The notes: generated by a model not told the origin, from the letters alone. 59,541 nucleotides of DNA from CAYQPF01 sp964419225 (GCA_964419225.1 CAYQPF010000014.1:1-59541), one strand, 5' to 3'; counted from the stretch's first letter, positions 43,939-53,700 are shown. Program-made: numbers and translations.

Positions 43939-46900
43939 ATGAAATGGATTAACTCGAAAGCTTTAAATGATTGGGCTGGAACAAGAGATTGTCAAGAAAC
44001 ACTACCACGATTAATCAGAAAACTAATTAGAGCGACAACGAATTCTATCAGTAACATTCATTTCCCTTCAGGTGAAAGCATTTTACTCGGTGGTTGGGAT
44101 GGAATACTTGAAGTCAAAGAAGAAACAGAATATGTCCCGGTTGGTATTTCACTTTGGGAATTTGGAGCAAATAAATATTCTAAAGACAAAGCAAATTCTG
44201 ATTATGAGAAGAGAAGTGAAAATCCATTGGGTTTTAATCCTAAAGAGGCAACTTTTATTTTTGTAACTCCACGATTATGGGATAACAGAAATGATTGGGT
44301 CGAAGAAAGAAAAGCTGAAAATATCTGGAAAGATGTAAAAGTCATAAATTCAGAAACTCTGGAAGAGTGGATTGAAATAGCACCTACTGTTGGTTCATGG
44401 CTGGCCAAGCACATTGGATTATGCCCTGAAAATGGAGTTCAATCAACTGAAGATTTTTGGGAATAATGGGCTACAGGACCAAATATCAAGCTTAATCCAG
44501 AGATACTTTTAGGAGGAAGGACAACTGAGAGGGACAGAGTTATTCAGTTAATAAACCAACCATCATTAAATTTCGTTAAAAGCATTTCAAGAGAAGAATC
44601 TTTAGCTTTTATCATTGCATGTTTTAAAAGTCAATTAAATTCTGAGGAAGATTTTTTCGCTAGAAGTATAATTATTGATGATATAGAAACTTTTAGAAAA
44701 TTAACTTCTAACAAAAATCATTTAATATTGATACCCAGATTTGGTGATTATAATGGTTTAAATAAAGCTGCTAATGATGGGCATATCTTAATTGTACCAG
44801 CAGATTATGAAACAATCGAGAATTCATCTGATACCATTGTCTTGCCGGAAATTGAAAGAGATTCATTTGTAGCTTCTTTAATTTCTGTAGGTTTTTCCAA
44901 AGAAAAAGCTCAAAGACATTCCAGAGAATCAGCACGAAATATTACAATTTTAAGAAGGCAATTGGAATTTACACGAACAATTCCTAACTGGGCACATTCA
45001 CAAAATGTTAATACTATTATTCCTGCATTGATCATAGGCAGATGGGATGAGAATAGTGAAAGTGATAAAAACATTATTGCTAAAATTGCAAATGATACTT
45101 ATGAAAGCTATATAAAAGAATTAAACTGTTGGCGATACACTAATGATAGTCCAATTTTTAAAATTGGAAGCAAGTGGAGATTGTCTTCACCCCTTGACTC
45201 TTGGGCAAATGCCTCAAAGCAAATGTCACGCAATGATTTTGATTTATTAAAACAATCAGCTATTGAAATATTATCTGAAGTTGATCCATCTTTTCAGCTT
45301 CAACCAGAGCATAGAAACATGGCTTCGTTCTTTGGAAAAAAAAGAAATCATTCAGCTTGGATTAGAGAAGGTATTATACATTCACTAATACTAATTTCAG
45401 TGTTTGGAGAGAAGTTTAAGCTTGATCTACCAAGTACATCAAAAGTATGGGTTGATAATATAGTCAGAAATCTTTTGAACTCTAATAATCCAGAGTTTTG
45501 GAAATCACTAGATAGAGAACTACCACTATTAGCTGAAGCTTCACCAACAGCATTTTTAGATAACTTGGAAAAATATCTGAAAATTGAGAGTTCTCCAATT
45601 ATTGATTTATTTAATGAAGAACCTGGGTTTATTGCACCAAGAAGCTATCATACAGGATTACTTTGGGCATTGGAAAGCTTAGCTTGGTTTCCTGAATATT
45701 TATCAAGAGTATCAATTATTCTGGCAAAATTAGCTTCAAATGATCCTGGAGGTCAAATTTCAAATAGACCTATTAAGAGCTTATCAGGTATCTTTAAACC
45801 TTGGCATTACGAAACATATGCATCTTTTACTGACAGAATCGAAGTTCTGGAATTGATTTGTAAAAAGGAGTTAGAAGTAGCTTGGACACTACTATTAAGT
45901 ATGCTTCCTAAGAATACCAGTGATTTCTCAACACCCTCATCAAAACCAAGATGGAGATTATTGGAAATTGAACAAGAAATTAAAATTACATGGGATGAAA
46001 TTTACAAAAGTTATACTCAAGTTGTTGAATTATTGAAATCACATTTTGATTATAGTGATAAGAAAACGGCGGATTTGATCAAAGCATCATGCCATTTATT
46101 GGTAGAAGACAGACATACAATACTTGATTTTGTTGATACAATTCTTGATGAAGTAAATCATGAAGACAATATTTCATGGCATGCATGTAGAAAACTTCTA
46201 AACAAATACAACTCTCATCCAGAAGCAGATTGGGTGTTACCTCTTAATGATTTAGAAAGAATTGCAAATCTTCATATGAAGCTAACTCCATCTGACACTG
46301 TTCAGAGAAATATTTGGATGTTCAACGATAACTGGCCGGAATTCTCTGAAGGACATGTTAACAAAAAAGGTTCTCATGATAATCAGGAGATAATTATATT
46401 AGAAAATAGAAAAAAAGCACTATTAGCTATATATAATGAGGTTGGATTAGTAAAAGTGATCGAACTCTCTGAGGTTGTAAAAGAAAAGGAAATTTTTGGT
46501 CAAACCCTTGCTTATATTATTGAATCTAATAACGAAATTGTTGATATATGCAAAATTTTGAACGAAACAAAAGCAAACTATTCTTTTGCACAAGGCTGTA
46601 TCTTTAGAAAGGGTTTAATTAAAAGACTTGACTGGAGCTTAAACTTATACAAAAAATTGAAGAAAATTGGATTTTCTAATTCTTCTCTTGCTAATTTCCT
46701 TACTTGTTTATATCAATCTCAACAGCTGTGGGATTTTATTGAAACTACAAATTCCGAAATAATAGAATTGTATTGGAAAAATTGCTATACAAACTTATAC
46801 AGAACTAATCAAAATGAAAAAATATACGAAGTGAGAAAGCTTATCGAACATAAAAGATATTTTTATGCCATACAAGTTTGTTCTCCATTTGCAAAGGAAC

Positions 46901-47703
46901 TTCCAAGTGATTTAATTTCTGATATGTTGCTTAAAGCAGGAACAGAAAAAAATGAAGAGCATATAAAGTTAAGCGAGTATGAAATAAACGCGTTATTTAA
47001 CACATTAAATGATAGAAATGATCTTGAATCGAGTATTATGTTTCGTCTTGAATGGATTTACTTTCCTGTTTTAAATGACTACGATGATAAGACGACCCTT
47101 AGACTCCATGAAGAATTGTCCATCAACCCTGAATTTTTTATTCAAATTCTATGTTTAATCTACAAATCAGATAATGAAAGTATACAAGATGATAGTATTG
47201 ATGAACAACTAAAATTCAAAGCAAAAAAAGCATTTGAGTTGTTAGAATCATGGAATAGGTTACCAGGCATGAATTCTCCGGAGACAATGGATTTCAACTA
47301 TTTAAAAACATGGATTGATAAAGTTACTGAATTAGCTAAAGCTAGTGATCTCATGGAGGCTGCTAATATGTATATTGGAAAGATACTTGCTCAATATCCA
47401 GAGAGTTTAAATGAAACTTGGCCACCAGATGAAATATGTAAGTTAATTGAAGAATTAAATTGTGATGTAATAGACAGCAATTTTTCTTGTGCTACTTTTA
47501 ATAAAAGAAGTTCTTCCTCTAGAAGTCCGTTTGAAGGAGGTAATATCGAAAGAGAAAAAGCACAATACTTTCACAAACTTGCTAATCACCATAAAAACAA
47601 ATATCCTTCTGTTTTTAATATTTTTCATGAACTTGCAATTGAATATGAGGATGATGCCAAAAAGGAAGATGAAAAAGCTGTAAGGATAAGAATGGAATAT
47701 TAA
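43939..47703 (+). pseudogene. Large defence-like protein, 1254 codons, interrupted by TAA
   Basis: A frame starting at ATG 43939 (GAGG upstream) runs 175 codons to TAA 44464-44466, then continues in the same frame, fully open, for 1078 codons to 47703. The N-terminal part (KWINSKALNDWAGTRDCQET, GGWDGILEV, PVGISLWEFG, NPKEATFIFVTPRLW) looks like a restriction-endonuclease-type domain. After the break, NPEILLGGRTTERDRV and SREESLAFIIACF resemble a degenerate nucleotide-binding module, followed by about 800 residues of helical repeat. The family's expected junction is 'DFWEEW'; here it is FWE-TAA-W, so Glu is replaced by a stop. It is either a pseudogene or two polypeptides. The function in defence is inferred from context. 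Confidence 0.7.
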
Positions 47704-47746
47704 ATCAAATTAGACTTTTCTGATAGTTTTATTTAGACTATAAGCA

Positions 47747-48367
47747 TCATTTGCGTAAAAATTGATTAAGATATTCAACCAGTTCATAAACAGTTGTAGA
47801 AGGATTGTTTTTAGCAGGGTTAATTGAAGGATGACTTGCCAGAAGTTTTCCAGAGTTTTTGATAGCTATTTCTTGTTTGTCATATAATTTCCGGTAAATT
47901 TCCTGATCATTCTTTTTGTATTTTTCTTTTAGTATTTTCGACAACTTACTTATATATTTATCTCTGGTTAAACCAGAATGTAAATATTCAAAATGTAGCA
48001 AGTACCAGAGTTCAAAAGCTTCATTAGAGTAGGCAACAGAAAAACCATGACTTCTTGCCTTATCTATAGCACTATTGAAAGCAGAGGCTGTAAAAGAATC
48101 TTTATCAAATACACAGAATGATTTGTATGTAATAGTTTTGGGTTTTTTTTCACTTTCTTTGGCAAATTGATCTATCAATTCTGCTCTTTGTTCAATTGCC
48201 TCCTCAACTAGGGTTAAAGTATTCATCCCCAGCCCAATAATGCGAACTATAATTCCCCTTATCCTGAAGCTTTCAAAGTAATTTGGCTCTGTCTTTGTGC
48301 CTTCAGTAAAAATCAATATCATATCTGGAGGAATTTCGCGGATATTTTTATTTCTGCTTAGTGCCAT
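47747..48367 (-). CDS. RloB/AbiLii-like protein
   Basis: A 206-residue protein from ATG 48367. It matches the RloB family: the TOPRIM-like N-terminal strand ILIFTEGTKTEPNYFESFR with its Glu, the middle FCVFDKDSF with the D-x-D pair, and SNEAFELWYLLHFEYLHS. Together with the AAA ATPase gene just upstream it forms the RloA/RloB (AbiLi/AbiLii) type of abortive-infection pair, in which the ATPase is thought to gate the TOPRIM-like effector. Its gene ends 43 bases from the convergent large defence gene. Confidence 0.82.
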   Translation of the reverse strand: MALSRNKNIREIPPDMILIFTEGTKTEPNYFESFRIRGIIVRIIGLGMNTLTLVEEAIEQRAELIDQFAKESEKKPKTITYKSFCVFDKDSFTASAFNSAIDKARSHGFSVAYSNEAFELWYLLHFEYLHSGLTRDKYISKLSKILKEKYKKNDQEIYRKLYDKQEIAIKNSGKLLASHPSINPAKNNPSTTVYELVEYLNQFLRK

Positions 48368-48369
48368 AT

Positions 48370-49644
48370 TCAATCTCTGAATAAATTTGAAAGCTCATCA
48401 TAATTAATTATTGGAACAGCACCATACTTTCCAATAAGATACTCCTTATTATAGGAAGCATCTTTCCTGGTTTTTTTGTCATCATTTTTGAATTCAACTA
48501 AAGAGTATAATTTTGAGGAAGAGTTACTGTCTTTCTCTGTAAACCAAACCTCATCTCTCCGAAAGAACTTATTGCTCAAAAAACTTGTATTGTGGGTTGT
48601 AAATATTAATTGAGCACCTTTGGGATTAGTTTCTGGGTTAATAAAAAGACTATGAATAATTTTGACAAGATCATAATGCAAACTGTTCTCGATTTCATCG
48701 ATTAATAATGGATAGCCATTCTTCAAAGACATATAAAGAGGTGCTGCTAAACAAAACATAGTATTAGTTCCATCAGACTCATTACTTAGTAAATCAAAAA
48801 ATGTTTCCTTTTTTGCATTATTCTGGTAATATATATGCTTAGTTTTAATGCTAATCCTTTGCTGATTAGCTTTAGCGTATGACACATTATTACTGTAGAT
48901 ATTTTTCCCTTCCTCAACTGAATCAAAGTTTGTTTTTTCTATGGACAAATCACTGATATCAAGATCAGCAACTTTAATCAATTTACTAATCCATTCTATA
49001 GTTATTTTTCCATTTTCCAACATAGACATTGTCTGTATCGGATTACAGATTTTTTCTGTAATTGATGTAAGAGAATGAAACCATTTTAGTATCTTCCCTG
49101 CTATTTCTCCATTAAACTGATCTGCAACGCTTATGAACAATGCATTATGACGAATGCTCTTGAGTGGAATTTGTTTCCCTTCAGGAAAATGAACAGTTTT
49201 CTCAATATTGTTATCCTTTCGTGAAAAAAGCAAAAGCTCTTTTACTCTGGGCTTTTTCAAAAATAAATATTCTTCTACAACTTTTTCGCAATTTAAGGCA
49301 AATCCATATTTGTACAAATAATCATCTATGTATAACAGCATTTCAAATTCAGTTGGTGAGTTCCGTGATATGTCATCAAGTAAAAATGGCGTATATGGTA
49401 AATCATCATTGGATTGATATTTATTCAGAGAATGAGTAACAAAACTACTCATAAATAATACTGCATTTATCAAGTTGCTCTTACCACTGGCATTAGCTCC
49501 ATATATTACTGCTGTTTTTAATATTTCATTATTCAAAATCTTTGCACTGTGATTCTCCAATTCATTATTGGTTACTGCAAGCATCGACAGAGTTACTTTA
49601 TCTTTAAATGAACGATAGTTTTTTACTGAAAATTCAACTAGCAT
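48370..49644 (-). CDS. RloA/AbiLi-like AAA_15 ATPase
   Basis: A 424-residue ABC/SMC-type ATPase. EFSVKNYRSFKDKVTLSML is the typical N-terminus; Walker A is GANASGKS (49-56), Walker B LLIDEIENSLH, and the switch His is in FTTHNTSFLS. It carries no long coiled coil, unlike SMC proteins, and no fused nuclease, unlike OLD proteins. With RloB encoded immediately after it, it forms an AbiL-like antiphage pair: the ATPase senses infection and the partner acts as toxin. AAGGAGG precedes the ATG. All nucleotide-binding residues are present. Confidence 0.85.
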   Translation of the reverse strand: MLVEFSVKNYRSFKDKVTLSMLAVTNNELENHSAKILNNEILKTAVIYGANASGKSNLINAVLFMSSFVTHSLNKYQSNDDLPYTPFLLDDISRNSPTEFEMLLYIDDYLYKYGFALNCEKVVEEYLFLKKPRVKELLLFSRKDNNIEKTVHFPEGKQIPLKSIRHNALFISVADQFNGEIAGKILKWFHSLTSITEKICNPIQTMSMLENGKITIEWISKLIKVADLDISDLSIEKTNFDSVEEGKNIYSNNVSYAKANQQRISIKTKHIYYQNNAKKETFFDLLSNESDGTNTMFCLAAPLYMSLKNGYPLLIDEIENSLHYDLVKIIHSLFINPETNPKGAQLIFTTHNTSFLSNKFFRRDEVWFTEKDSNSSSKLYSLVEFKNDDKKTRKDASYNKEYLIGKYGAVPIINYDELSNLFRD

Positions 49645-49978
49645 TGATCCTCCTTTGATACATAACTTTGTATATGGATCATTTCCAAATTCTTTAATTA
49701 ATTATCTACTAAACATGAATATCTTATTAAAATACTTTTGTCAAGGCATTTTTGAGAAATATTCACAAAATATGACACATAAAGCCATTTGGGGATAATT
49801 AACGCTCTTCCTTCTATGTTCTCCATAATGTTGCAATTTAACGGCATACACTGAGAAAAAAAATGAAGATTATAATTTTGAACACCAAGGATGAAGAGGG
49901 TTTAGTACAAGGATTGAGTACATAGGATTATGGATTTGATTGACACAACCCGCAGGCAAGTAGTAGGCTGAGAGAGAG

Positions 49979-50006
49979 TAACCAGTTGTCAGTAGCCAGA
50001 AGTCAG
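49979..50006. repeat. Heptanucleotide repeat tract
   Basis: TAACCAG TTGTCAG TAGCCAG AAGTCAG, four units on the complementary phase of the CAGT-core family. Confidence 0.6.
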
Positions 50007-50085
50007 GAAAATAGAGTCAGGCATAGGAAATGAGATAAATTGAAAATAATTAAAATTCTTTTTGCTTTTTTCTACTTCTCTTTTA

Positions 50086-50109
50086 TTATGTTAGTAAATG
50101 ATAACATAA
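50086..50109. promoter_or_regulatory. Palindromic operator candidate before the hcp operon
   Basis: TTATGTTA-N8-TAACATAA, two perfect 8-base arms, ends three bases before the Shine-Dalgarno of the ferredoxin gene. Position and symmetry suit a dimeric repressor, with the TetR-type protein encoded 1.1 kb downstream as the obvious candidate. The N8 spacing does not fit an FNR/CRP site. Confidence 0.5.
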
Positions 50110-50124
50110 GTGAGGAGAATGAAA

Positions 50125-50955
50125 ATGAAAAGAAACATTATTACCATAAATACAGACAAATGCAACGGATGCGGTGCCTGTATTCCCAACTGCCCCGAAG
50201 GTGCTTTACAACTGATAGACGGTAAAGCCAGACTCATCAGCGATCTCTTTTGTGACGGACTCGGTGCCTGCATCGGCAAATGTCCGGAAGGTGCTATGCA
50301 TATAGAAGAAAGAGAAGCTGAACCTTATGATGAAAGAAAAGTCATGCCCAATATTGTTAAAGCCGGATACAATACAATCAAAGCTCATTTACTGCATCTT
50401 AAAGAACATGGTGAAATGAAATTCTTCGGCGAAGCTGTGGATTATTTAAAAGAAAATAAAATCCCAGTACCCGAACTCGAAGCCAAGCATACTGAAGGAT
50501 GCGGTTGCCAAGGTGGCAAGATGAGAGATATGCGTAAGAATATAAAGTCCGCTCCTGCACCATCAGCAGGTCAACCTGTTAAGATGGAATCACAATTACA
50601 ACAATGGCCCGTGCAATTAATGCTGATCAATCCGGGTGCAAGTTACTTTGATAATGCAGATCTTCTTATTTCTGCAGATTGTGCCCCGTATGCATATGCT
50701 AATTATCACGAACGCTTTATAAAAGGCAAGATAACCATAACCTTATGTCCCAAATTAGATCAGACTATGGACAGATATCTGGAAAAACTGATCATCATCT
50801 TCTCTGAACATCAAATCAATTCAATCACAGTTGTCCATATGGAAGTTCCCTGCTGCTCAGGTATCGTAGCTTTGGTACAAAAAGCAATCCAACTTTCCGG
50901 AAAGAACATTTTATTAAAGGAATACACTATTTCTATCAATGGGGAAATTGTTTGA
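50125..50955 (+). CDS. Ferredoxin-type iron-sulfur protein of the hcp operon
   Basis: A 276-residue protein from ATG 50125, chosen because GAGGAG lies seven bases upstream; ATG 50119 is too close. The N-terminal ferredoxin domain has a complete [4Fe-4S] motif CNGCGACIPNCP (about 13-24) and a second one, CDGLGACIGKCP, where Leu replaces the second Cys, as is usual in this family. A linker with CGCQGG follows, and the C-terminal half (about 170-276) is an alpha/beta domain with DCAPYAYANYH, ITLCPKLDQ and VPCCSGIVALVQKAI. It probably delivers electrons to hydroxylamine reductase. Confidence 0.85.
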   Translation: MKRNIITINTDKCNGCGACIPNCPEGALQLIDGKARLISDLFCDGLGACIGKCPEGAMHIEEREAEPYDERKVMPNIVKAGYNTIKAHLLHLKEHGEMKFFGEAVDYLKENKIPVPELEAKHTEGCGCQGGKMRDMRKNIKSAPAPSAGQPVKMESQLQQWPVQLMLINPGASYFDNADLLISADCAPYAYANYHERFIKGKITITLCPKLDQTMDRYLEKLIIIFSEHQINSITVVHMEVPCCSGIVALVQKAIQLSGKNILLKEYTISINGEIV

Positions 50956-50988
50956 TCAGTGTGCAGTAGGCAGTGGGCAGTGAGCAGT
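50954..50988. repeat. Heptanucleotide repeat tract
   Basis: GATCAGT GTGCAGT AGGCAGT GGGCAGT GAGCAGT, five perfect-phase units that begin inside the stop codon of the ferredoxin gene. Confidence 0.8.
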
Positions 50989-51005
50989 GGAAAACTCACC
51001 CCCGG

Positions 51006-51128
51006 CCCCTCTCTTGCGAAGAGAGGGGAGTGAAGGATGCCTTCGGTTTGTAGGGGCTGACTCCCACGTCAGCCCAGAGAAGGATTGGACAACCCATCCC
51101 CGACCCTTCCCTTTTTATAAGGGAAGGG
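51006..51128. repeat. Three tandem GC-rich hairpins
   Basis: Perfect stems CCCCTCTCTT/AAGAGAGGGG (51006-51028), GGGCTGAC/GTCAGCCC (51054-51075) and CCCTTCCCTT/AAGGGAAGGG (51104-51128) follow one another between the ferredoxin and TetR genes. Their base composition differs sharply from the flanks, indicating accumulated dispersed repeats. They may also attenuate transcription between the two genes. Confidence 0.6.
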
Positions 51129-51195
51129 GGGAATAAAATAAGTGCTTCCTGCTCTTGGCACAAGGGAAGGATCAGAGGAAGGGTTATCTAAAAGT

Positions 51196-51223
51196 GTGCA
51201 GTGTGCAGTAGGCAGTGGGCAGC
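51196..51223. repeat. Heptanucleotide repeat tract
   Basis: GTGCAGT GTGCAGT AGGCAGT GGGCAGC, ending 14 bases before the TetR-type gene start. Confidence 0.75.
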
Positions 51224-51237
51224 AGGAAGGAGAAAAA

Positions 51238-51849
51238 ATGGAAGCAAAAGTTAAAGTTCAAGAAAGGATGAAGACTGTGGAAAGGCGGGAGCAGATCATA
51301 GATCAGGCTTTGGAGATAATTCATGACCTGGGTTATCCTGCATTCACCACAAGACTATTAGCACAAAAAATAGGAATAAGTGAACCAGCTTTATACAGGC
51401 ATTTTGCCAACAAGAATGAGATTGTCCTGGGAATTCTTGACCGGATGGATAAGCTGGGTGAGTTGGTTGAAAAAGAACTGGAAAACAGTAAATCCACTGC
51501 AGAACGGATAGAAATATTTGTTAGAATACATCTTGGTTTCTTTCAGAATAACCCCTATATTATAAGTATCTTGTTTGCTGATGAATTTCTTAAGTATGAT
51601 GAAGTTTTAGCAAATAAACTCAGTAAAGTAGTAGGATTCAGGCACCGCTTGTTACAAAAGATCTTTGAAACAGGCAGATTGGGAAACGAAATCGTAGATA
51701 TCTCAAATGAAACTTTGGCCACCATAATACAAGGCTCGATCAGAGTCAGTGTTGCCAGATGGAAGGCTTCTGGGTATAAATATCATTTGGTCGATAAGAA
51801 TCAGGAATTGATTCAGGCACTCGTAAAAATTGTAACAAACAAAATATAA
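51238..51849 (+). CDS. TetR/AcrR-family transcriptional regulator
   Basis: A 203-residue regulator from ATG 51238 with AAGGAG upstream; frame upstream of it runs through repeat sequence and is rejected. The N-terminal helix-turn-helix is REQIIDQALEIIHDLGYPAF then TTRLLAQKIGISEPALYRHF, the textbook TetR pattern; the remainder is an all-helical ligand-binding domain. It lies between the ferredoxin and hcp genes on the same strand and is probably an autoregulator of this operon, perhaps through the palindrome at 50086-50109. The ligand is unknown. Confidence 0.9.
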   Translation: MEAKVKVQERMKTVERREQIIDQALEIIHDLGYPAFTTRLLAQKIGISEPALYRHFANKNEIVLGILDRMDKLGELVEKELENSKSTAERIEIFVRIHLGFFQNNPYIISILFADEFLKYDEVLANKLSKVVGFRHRLLQKIFETGRLGNEIVDISNETLATIIQGSIRVSVARWKASGYKYHLVDKNQELIQALVKIVTNKI

Positions 51850-51869
51850 AAAAAACTAAAGGAGGAATC

Positions 51870-53492
51870 ATGTTTTGTTATCAATGCCAGGAAACAGTAA
51901 AAAACCAGGGATGTACCATGAAGGGCGTCTGTGGAAAAACAGATGAAGTCGCCAATTTACAGGATTTATTAATTCATTTATTGAAAGGAGTCGCTTATTT
52001 TGGAACGAAAGCAGCGGAAAAAGGAATTGACCGTGCGGATGAGAGTCAGTTTGTCTTACAGGCTTTGTTTACCACAATCACCAATGTTAATTTCAATCCG
52101 GTGAATTTGCATGCCTGGATTCGGGAAGCAATAAAAGTTAGAGACGGACTGAAACACAAAGTTGGCAGTTTTGACAATATGCCTGATGCAGCAGTCTGGT
52201 ATTCGGATGATGATGCGGAATTTGCAGAAAAAGCAAAAGAAGTTGGTTACTTATCTATTGCCAATGATGATATCAGATCCTTAAAGGCCTTGCTGATCTT
52301 CGGATTGAAAGGTATGGCTGCTTATGCAGAACACGCAGCAGTTCTCGATGAATTTGACCAAAAGATCTATGATTATATGTTCAAAGCTCTGAGTGCTACC
52401 CTGAGAGAAGACATTGGAGCAGACGAATTGATCGGACTTGTTATGGAATGCGGTAGTGTAGGCGTTCAGACAATGGCTTTATTGGATAAAGCAAATACAG
52501 AAAGATACGGACATCCAGAGCCAACCCAGGTTCAGTTAGGTGTGAAAAAGAATCCTGCCATCCTGATCAGTGGCCATGATTTACGTGATTTGGAAGAATT
52601 GCTTGATCAGACCAAAGGTACAGGAATCGATGTTTATACTCATGGGGAAATGCTTCCCGCTAATGCATATCCATTCTTCAAGAAATATGATAACTTAGCA
52701 GGAAACTACGGTGGTTCCTGGTTCCATCAACAAACTGATTTCGAAAAATTCAACGGTGTGATACTGATGACCACCAACTGTCTTGTTCCACCCAGAGAAT
52801 CTTATATCAACAGAGTCTTCAACACAGGCGTTGTCTCATACCCGGGAATCAAATATATTCCGATGCGTAAAAAAGGTGAACATAAAGACTTTACAGCCCT
52901 TATTGAAATGGCAAAAACTCTTCCTTCACCCGAAGAACTTGAGACCGGAACTGTCTGGTCAGGTTTTGCCAGAAATACAGTCATGGGTGTAGCAGATAAA
53001 GTCATCGCAGCTGTAAAATCAGGAGCTATCAAGAAATTTGTGGTAATGGGTGGATGTGACGGACGTCATAAAGAAAGATCTTACTTCACTGAAATAGCCG
53101 AAAAATTACCGATGGATACAATAATATTAACTGCCGGTTGTGCCAAGTACAGATACAACAAGCTTCCCTTAGGCGATATTGCCGGAATCCCCAGAGTATT
53201 GGATGCCGGACAGTGTAATGACTGCTATTCTTTAGCCTACATTGCTTTACAACTGAAAGCAGCCTTTGGTTTGGATGATATCAATGATCTTCCTATCTCC
53301 TATGATATTGCTTGGTACGAGCAGAAAGCAGTGCTTGTTTTACTTGCTTTATTGTCTCTCGGAGTAAAAAATATCAACTTAGGACCAACCTTACCGGCAT
53401 TTTTATCACCTAATGTCGCAAAAGTACTTGTCGAAAAATTCAATATCGGACAAATTGGTACTGTTGAGGGTGACCTCAAAAAATTCATGTAA
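51870..53492 (+). CDS. hcp: Hydroxylamine reductase (hybrid-cluster protein)
   Basis: A 540-residue hybrid-cluster protein. The N-terminal cluster Cys residues are Cys3, Cys6, Cys15 and Cys21 in FCYQCQET and GCTMKGVCGK. The hybrid [4Fe-2O-2S] cluster ligands lie in HDLRDLEELL, TNCLVPP, GGCDGRHKERSYF, GCAKYRYNKLPLG, and AGQCNDCYS with the following YDIAWYEQKA. It reduces hydroxylamine and nitric oxide, protecting anaerobes from nitrosative stress. GGAGG precedes the ATG. It is flanked by two ferredoxin genes, its likely electron donors, in an operon ending at the 53747 terminator. Confidence 0.96.
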   Translation: MFCYQCQETVKNQGCTMKGVCGKTDEVANLQDLLIHLLKGVAYFGTKAAEKGIDRADESQFVLQALFTTITNVNFNPVNLHAWIREAIKVRDGLKHKVGSFDNMPDAAVWYSDDDAEFAEKAKEVGYLSIANDDIRSLKALLIFGLKGMAAYAEHAAVLDEFDQKIYDYMFKALSATLREDIGADELIGLVMECGSVGVQTMALLDKANTERYGHPEPTQVQLGVKKNPAILISGHDLRDLEELLDQTKGTGIDVYTHGEMLPANAYPFFKKYDNLAGNYGGSWFHQQTDFEKFNGVILMTTNCLVPPRESYINRVFNTGVVSYPGIKYIPMRKKGEHKDFTALIEMAKTLPSPEELETGTVWSGFARNTVMGVADKVIAAVKSGAIKKFVVMGGCDGRHKERSYFTEIAEKLPMDTIILTAGCAKYRYNKLPLGDIAGIPRVLDAGQCNDCYSLAYIALQLKAAFGLDDINDLPISYDIAWYEQKAVLVLLALLSLGVKNINLGPTLPAFLSPNVAKVLVEKFNIGQIGTVEGDLKKFM

Positions 53493-53502
53493 GGAGATGA
53501 TC

Positions 53503-53673
53503 ATGGCACATAAAATCACTGATGATTGCATCAATTGTGGAGCTTGCGAAGCTACCTGTCCTGTATCGGCTATAACTGAAAAGGACAATAAAAGAATTAT
53601 CGATGCGGATGCATGCGTGGACTGCGGAGCGTGCAAACAGGTATGCCCGGTGGATGCCATTCTGGCACCTTAG
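53503..53673 (+). CDS. 2[4Fe-4S] ferredoxin
   Basis: A 56-residue clostridial-type ferredoxin. The start is ATG 53503, with AAGGAG upstream, 10 bases after the hcp stop; the longer frame from 53413 overlaps hcp. Both clusters are complete: CINCGACEATCP and CVDCGACKQVCP, each C-X2-C-X2-C-X3-C-P. It is a low-potential electron carrier and, by position, the direct donor to Hcp. Confidence 0.93.
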   Translation: MAHKITDDCINCGACEATCPVSAITEKDNKRIIDADACVDCGACKQVCPVDAILAP

Positions 53674-53679
53674 TTTAGT

Positions 53680-53700
53680 CGGCTGTGGGCAGTAGGCAGT
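53680..53700. repeat. Heptanucleotide repeat tract
   Basis: CGGCTGT GGGCAGT AGGCAGT, three units, beginning seven bases after the ferredoxin stop codon. Confidence 0.65.

Larger units (their letters stand above)
49645..50124. other. Gap upstream of the hcp operon
   Basis: About 480 bases between divergent genes. It contains a heptad tract (49979-50006) and a palindrome directly before the ferredoxin gene (50086-50109). No convincing protein-coding frame: a 61-codon frame at 50040 overlaps the ferredoxin start and has no family resemblance. Confidence 0.5.

Noticed and set aside
44728..47703. Independent second gene starting at 44728
   Set aside because: The start is a TTG without a ribosome site, and the 87 codons between it and the upstream TAA are open in the same frame and resemble the same protein family, so a single interrupted gene is the better reading.
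50040..50225. 61-codon frame before the ferredoxin gene
   Set aside because: It overlaps the ferredoxin start, shifts into its alternative frame and shows no family features; the region is better read as promoter and operator.
50245..50295. Missing Cys in the second cluster of the large ferredoxin taken as a mutation
   Set aside because: CDGLGACIGKCP with Leu at that position is the usual form in this ferredoxin family.
50954..51223. CRISPR-like array impression from repeated units
   Set aside because: Units are 7 bases with no spacers of constant length and no cas genes; they are simple tandem heptamers.
51142..51237. 32-residue extension of the TetR-type gene
   Set aside because: Encoded by the hairpin/heptad mosaic; the ATG at 51238 has AAGGAG and matches the family's usual start.
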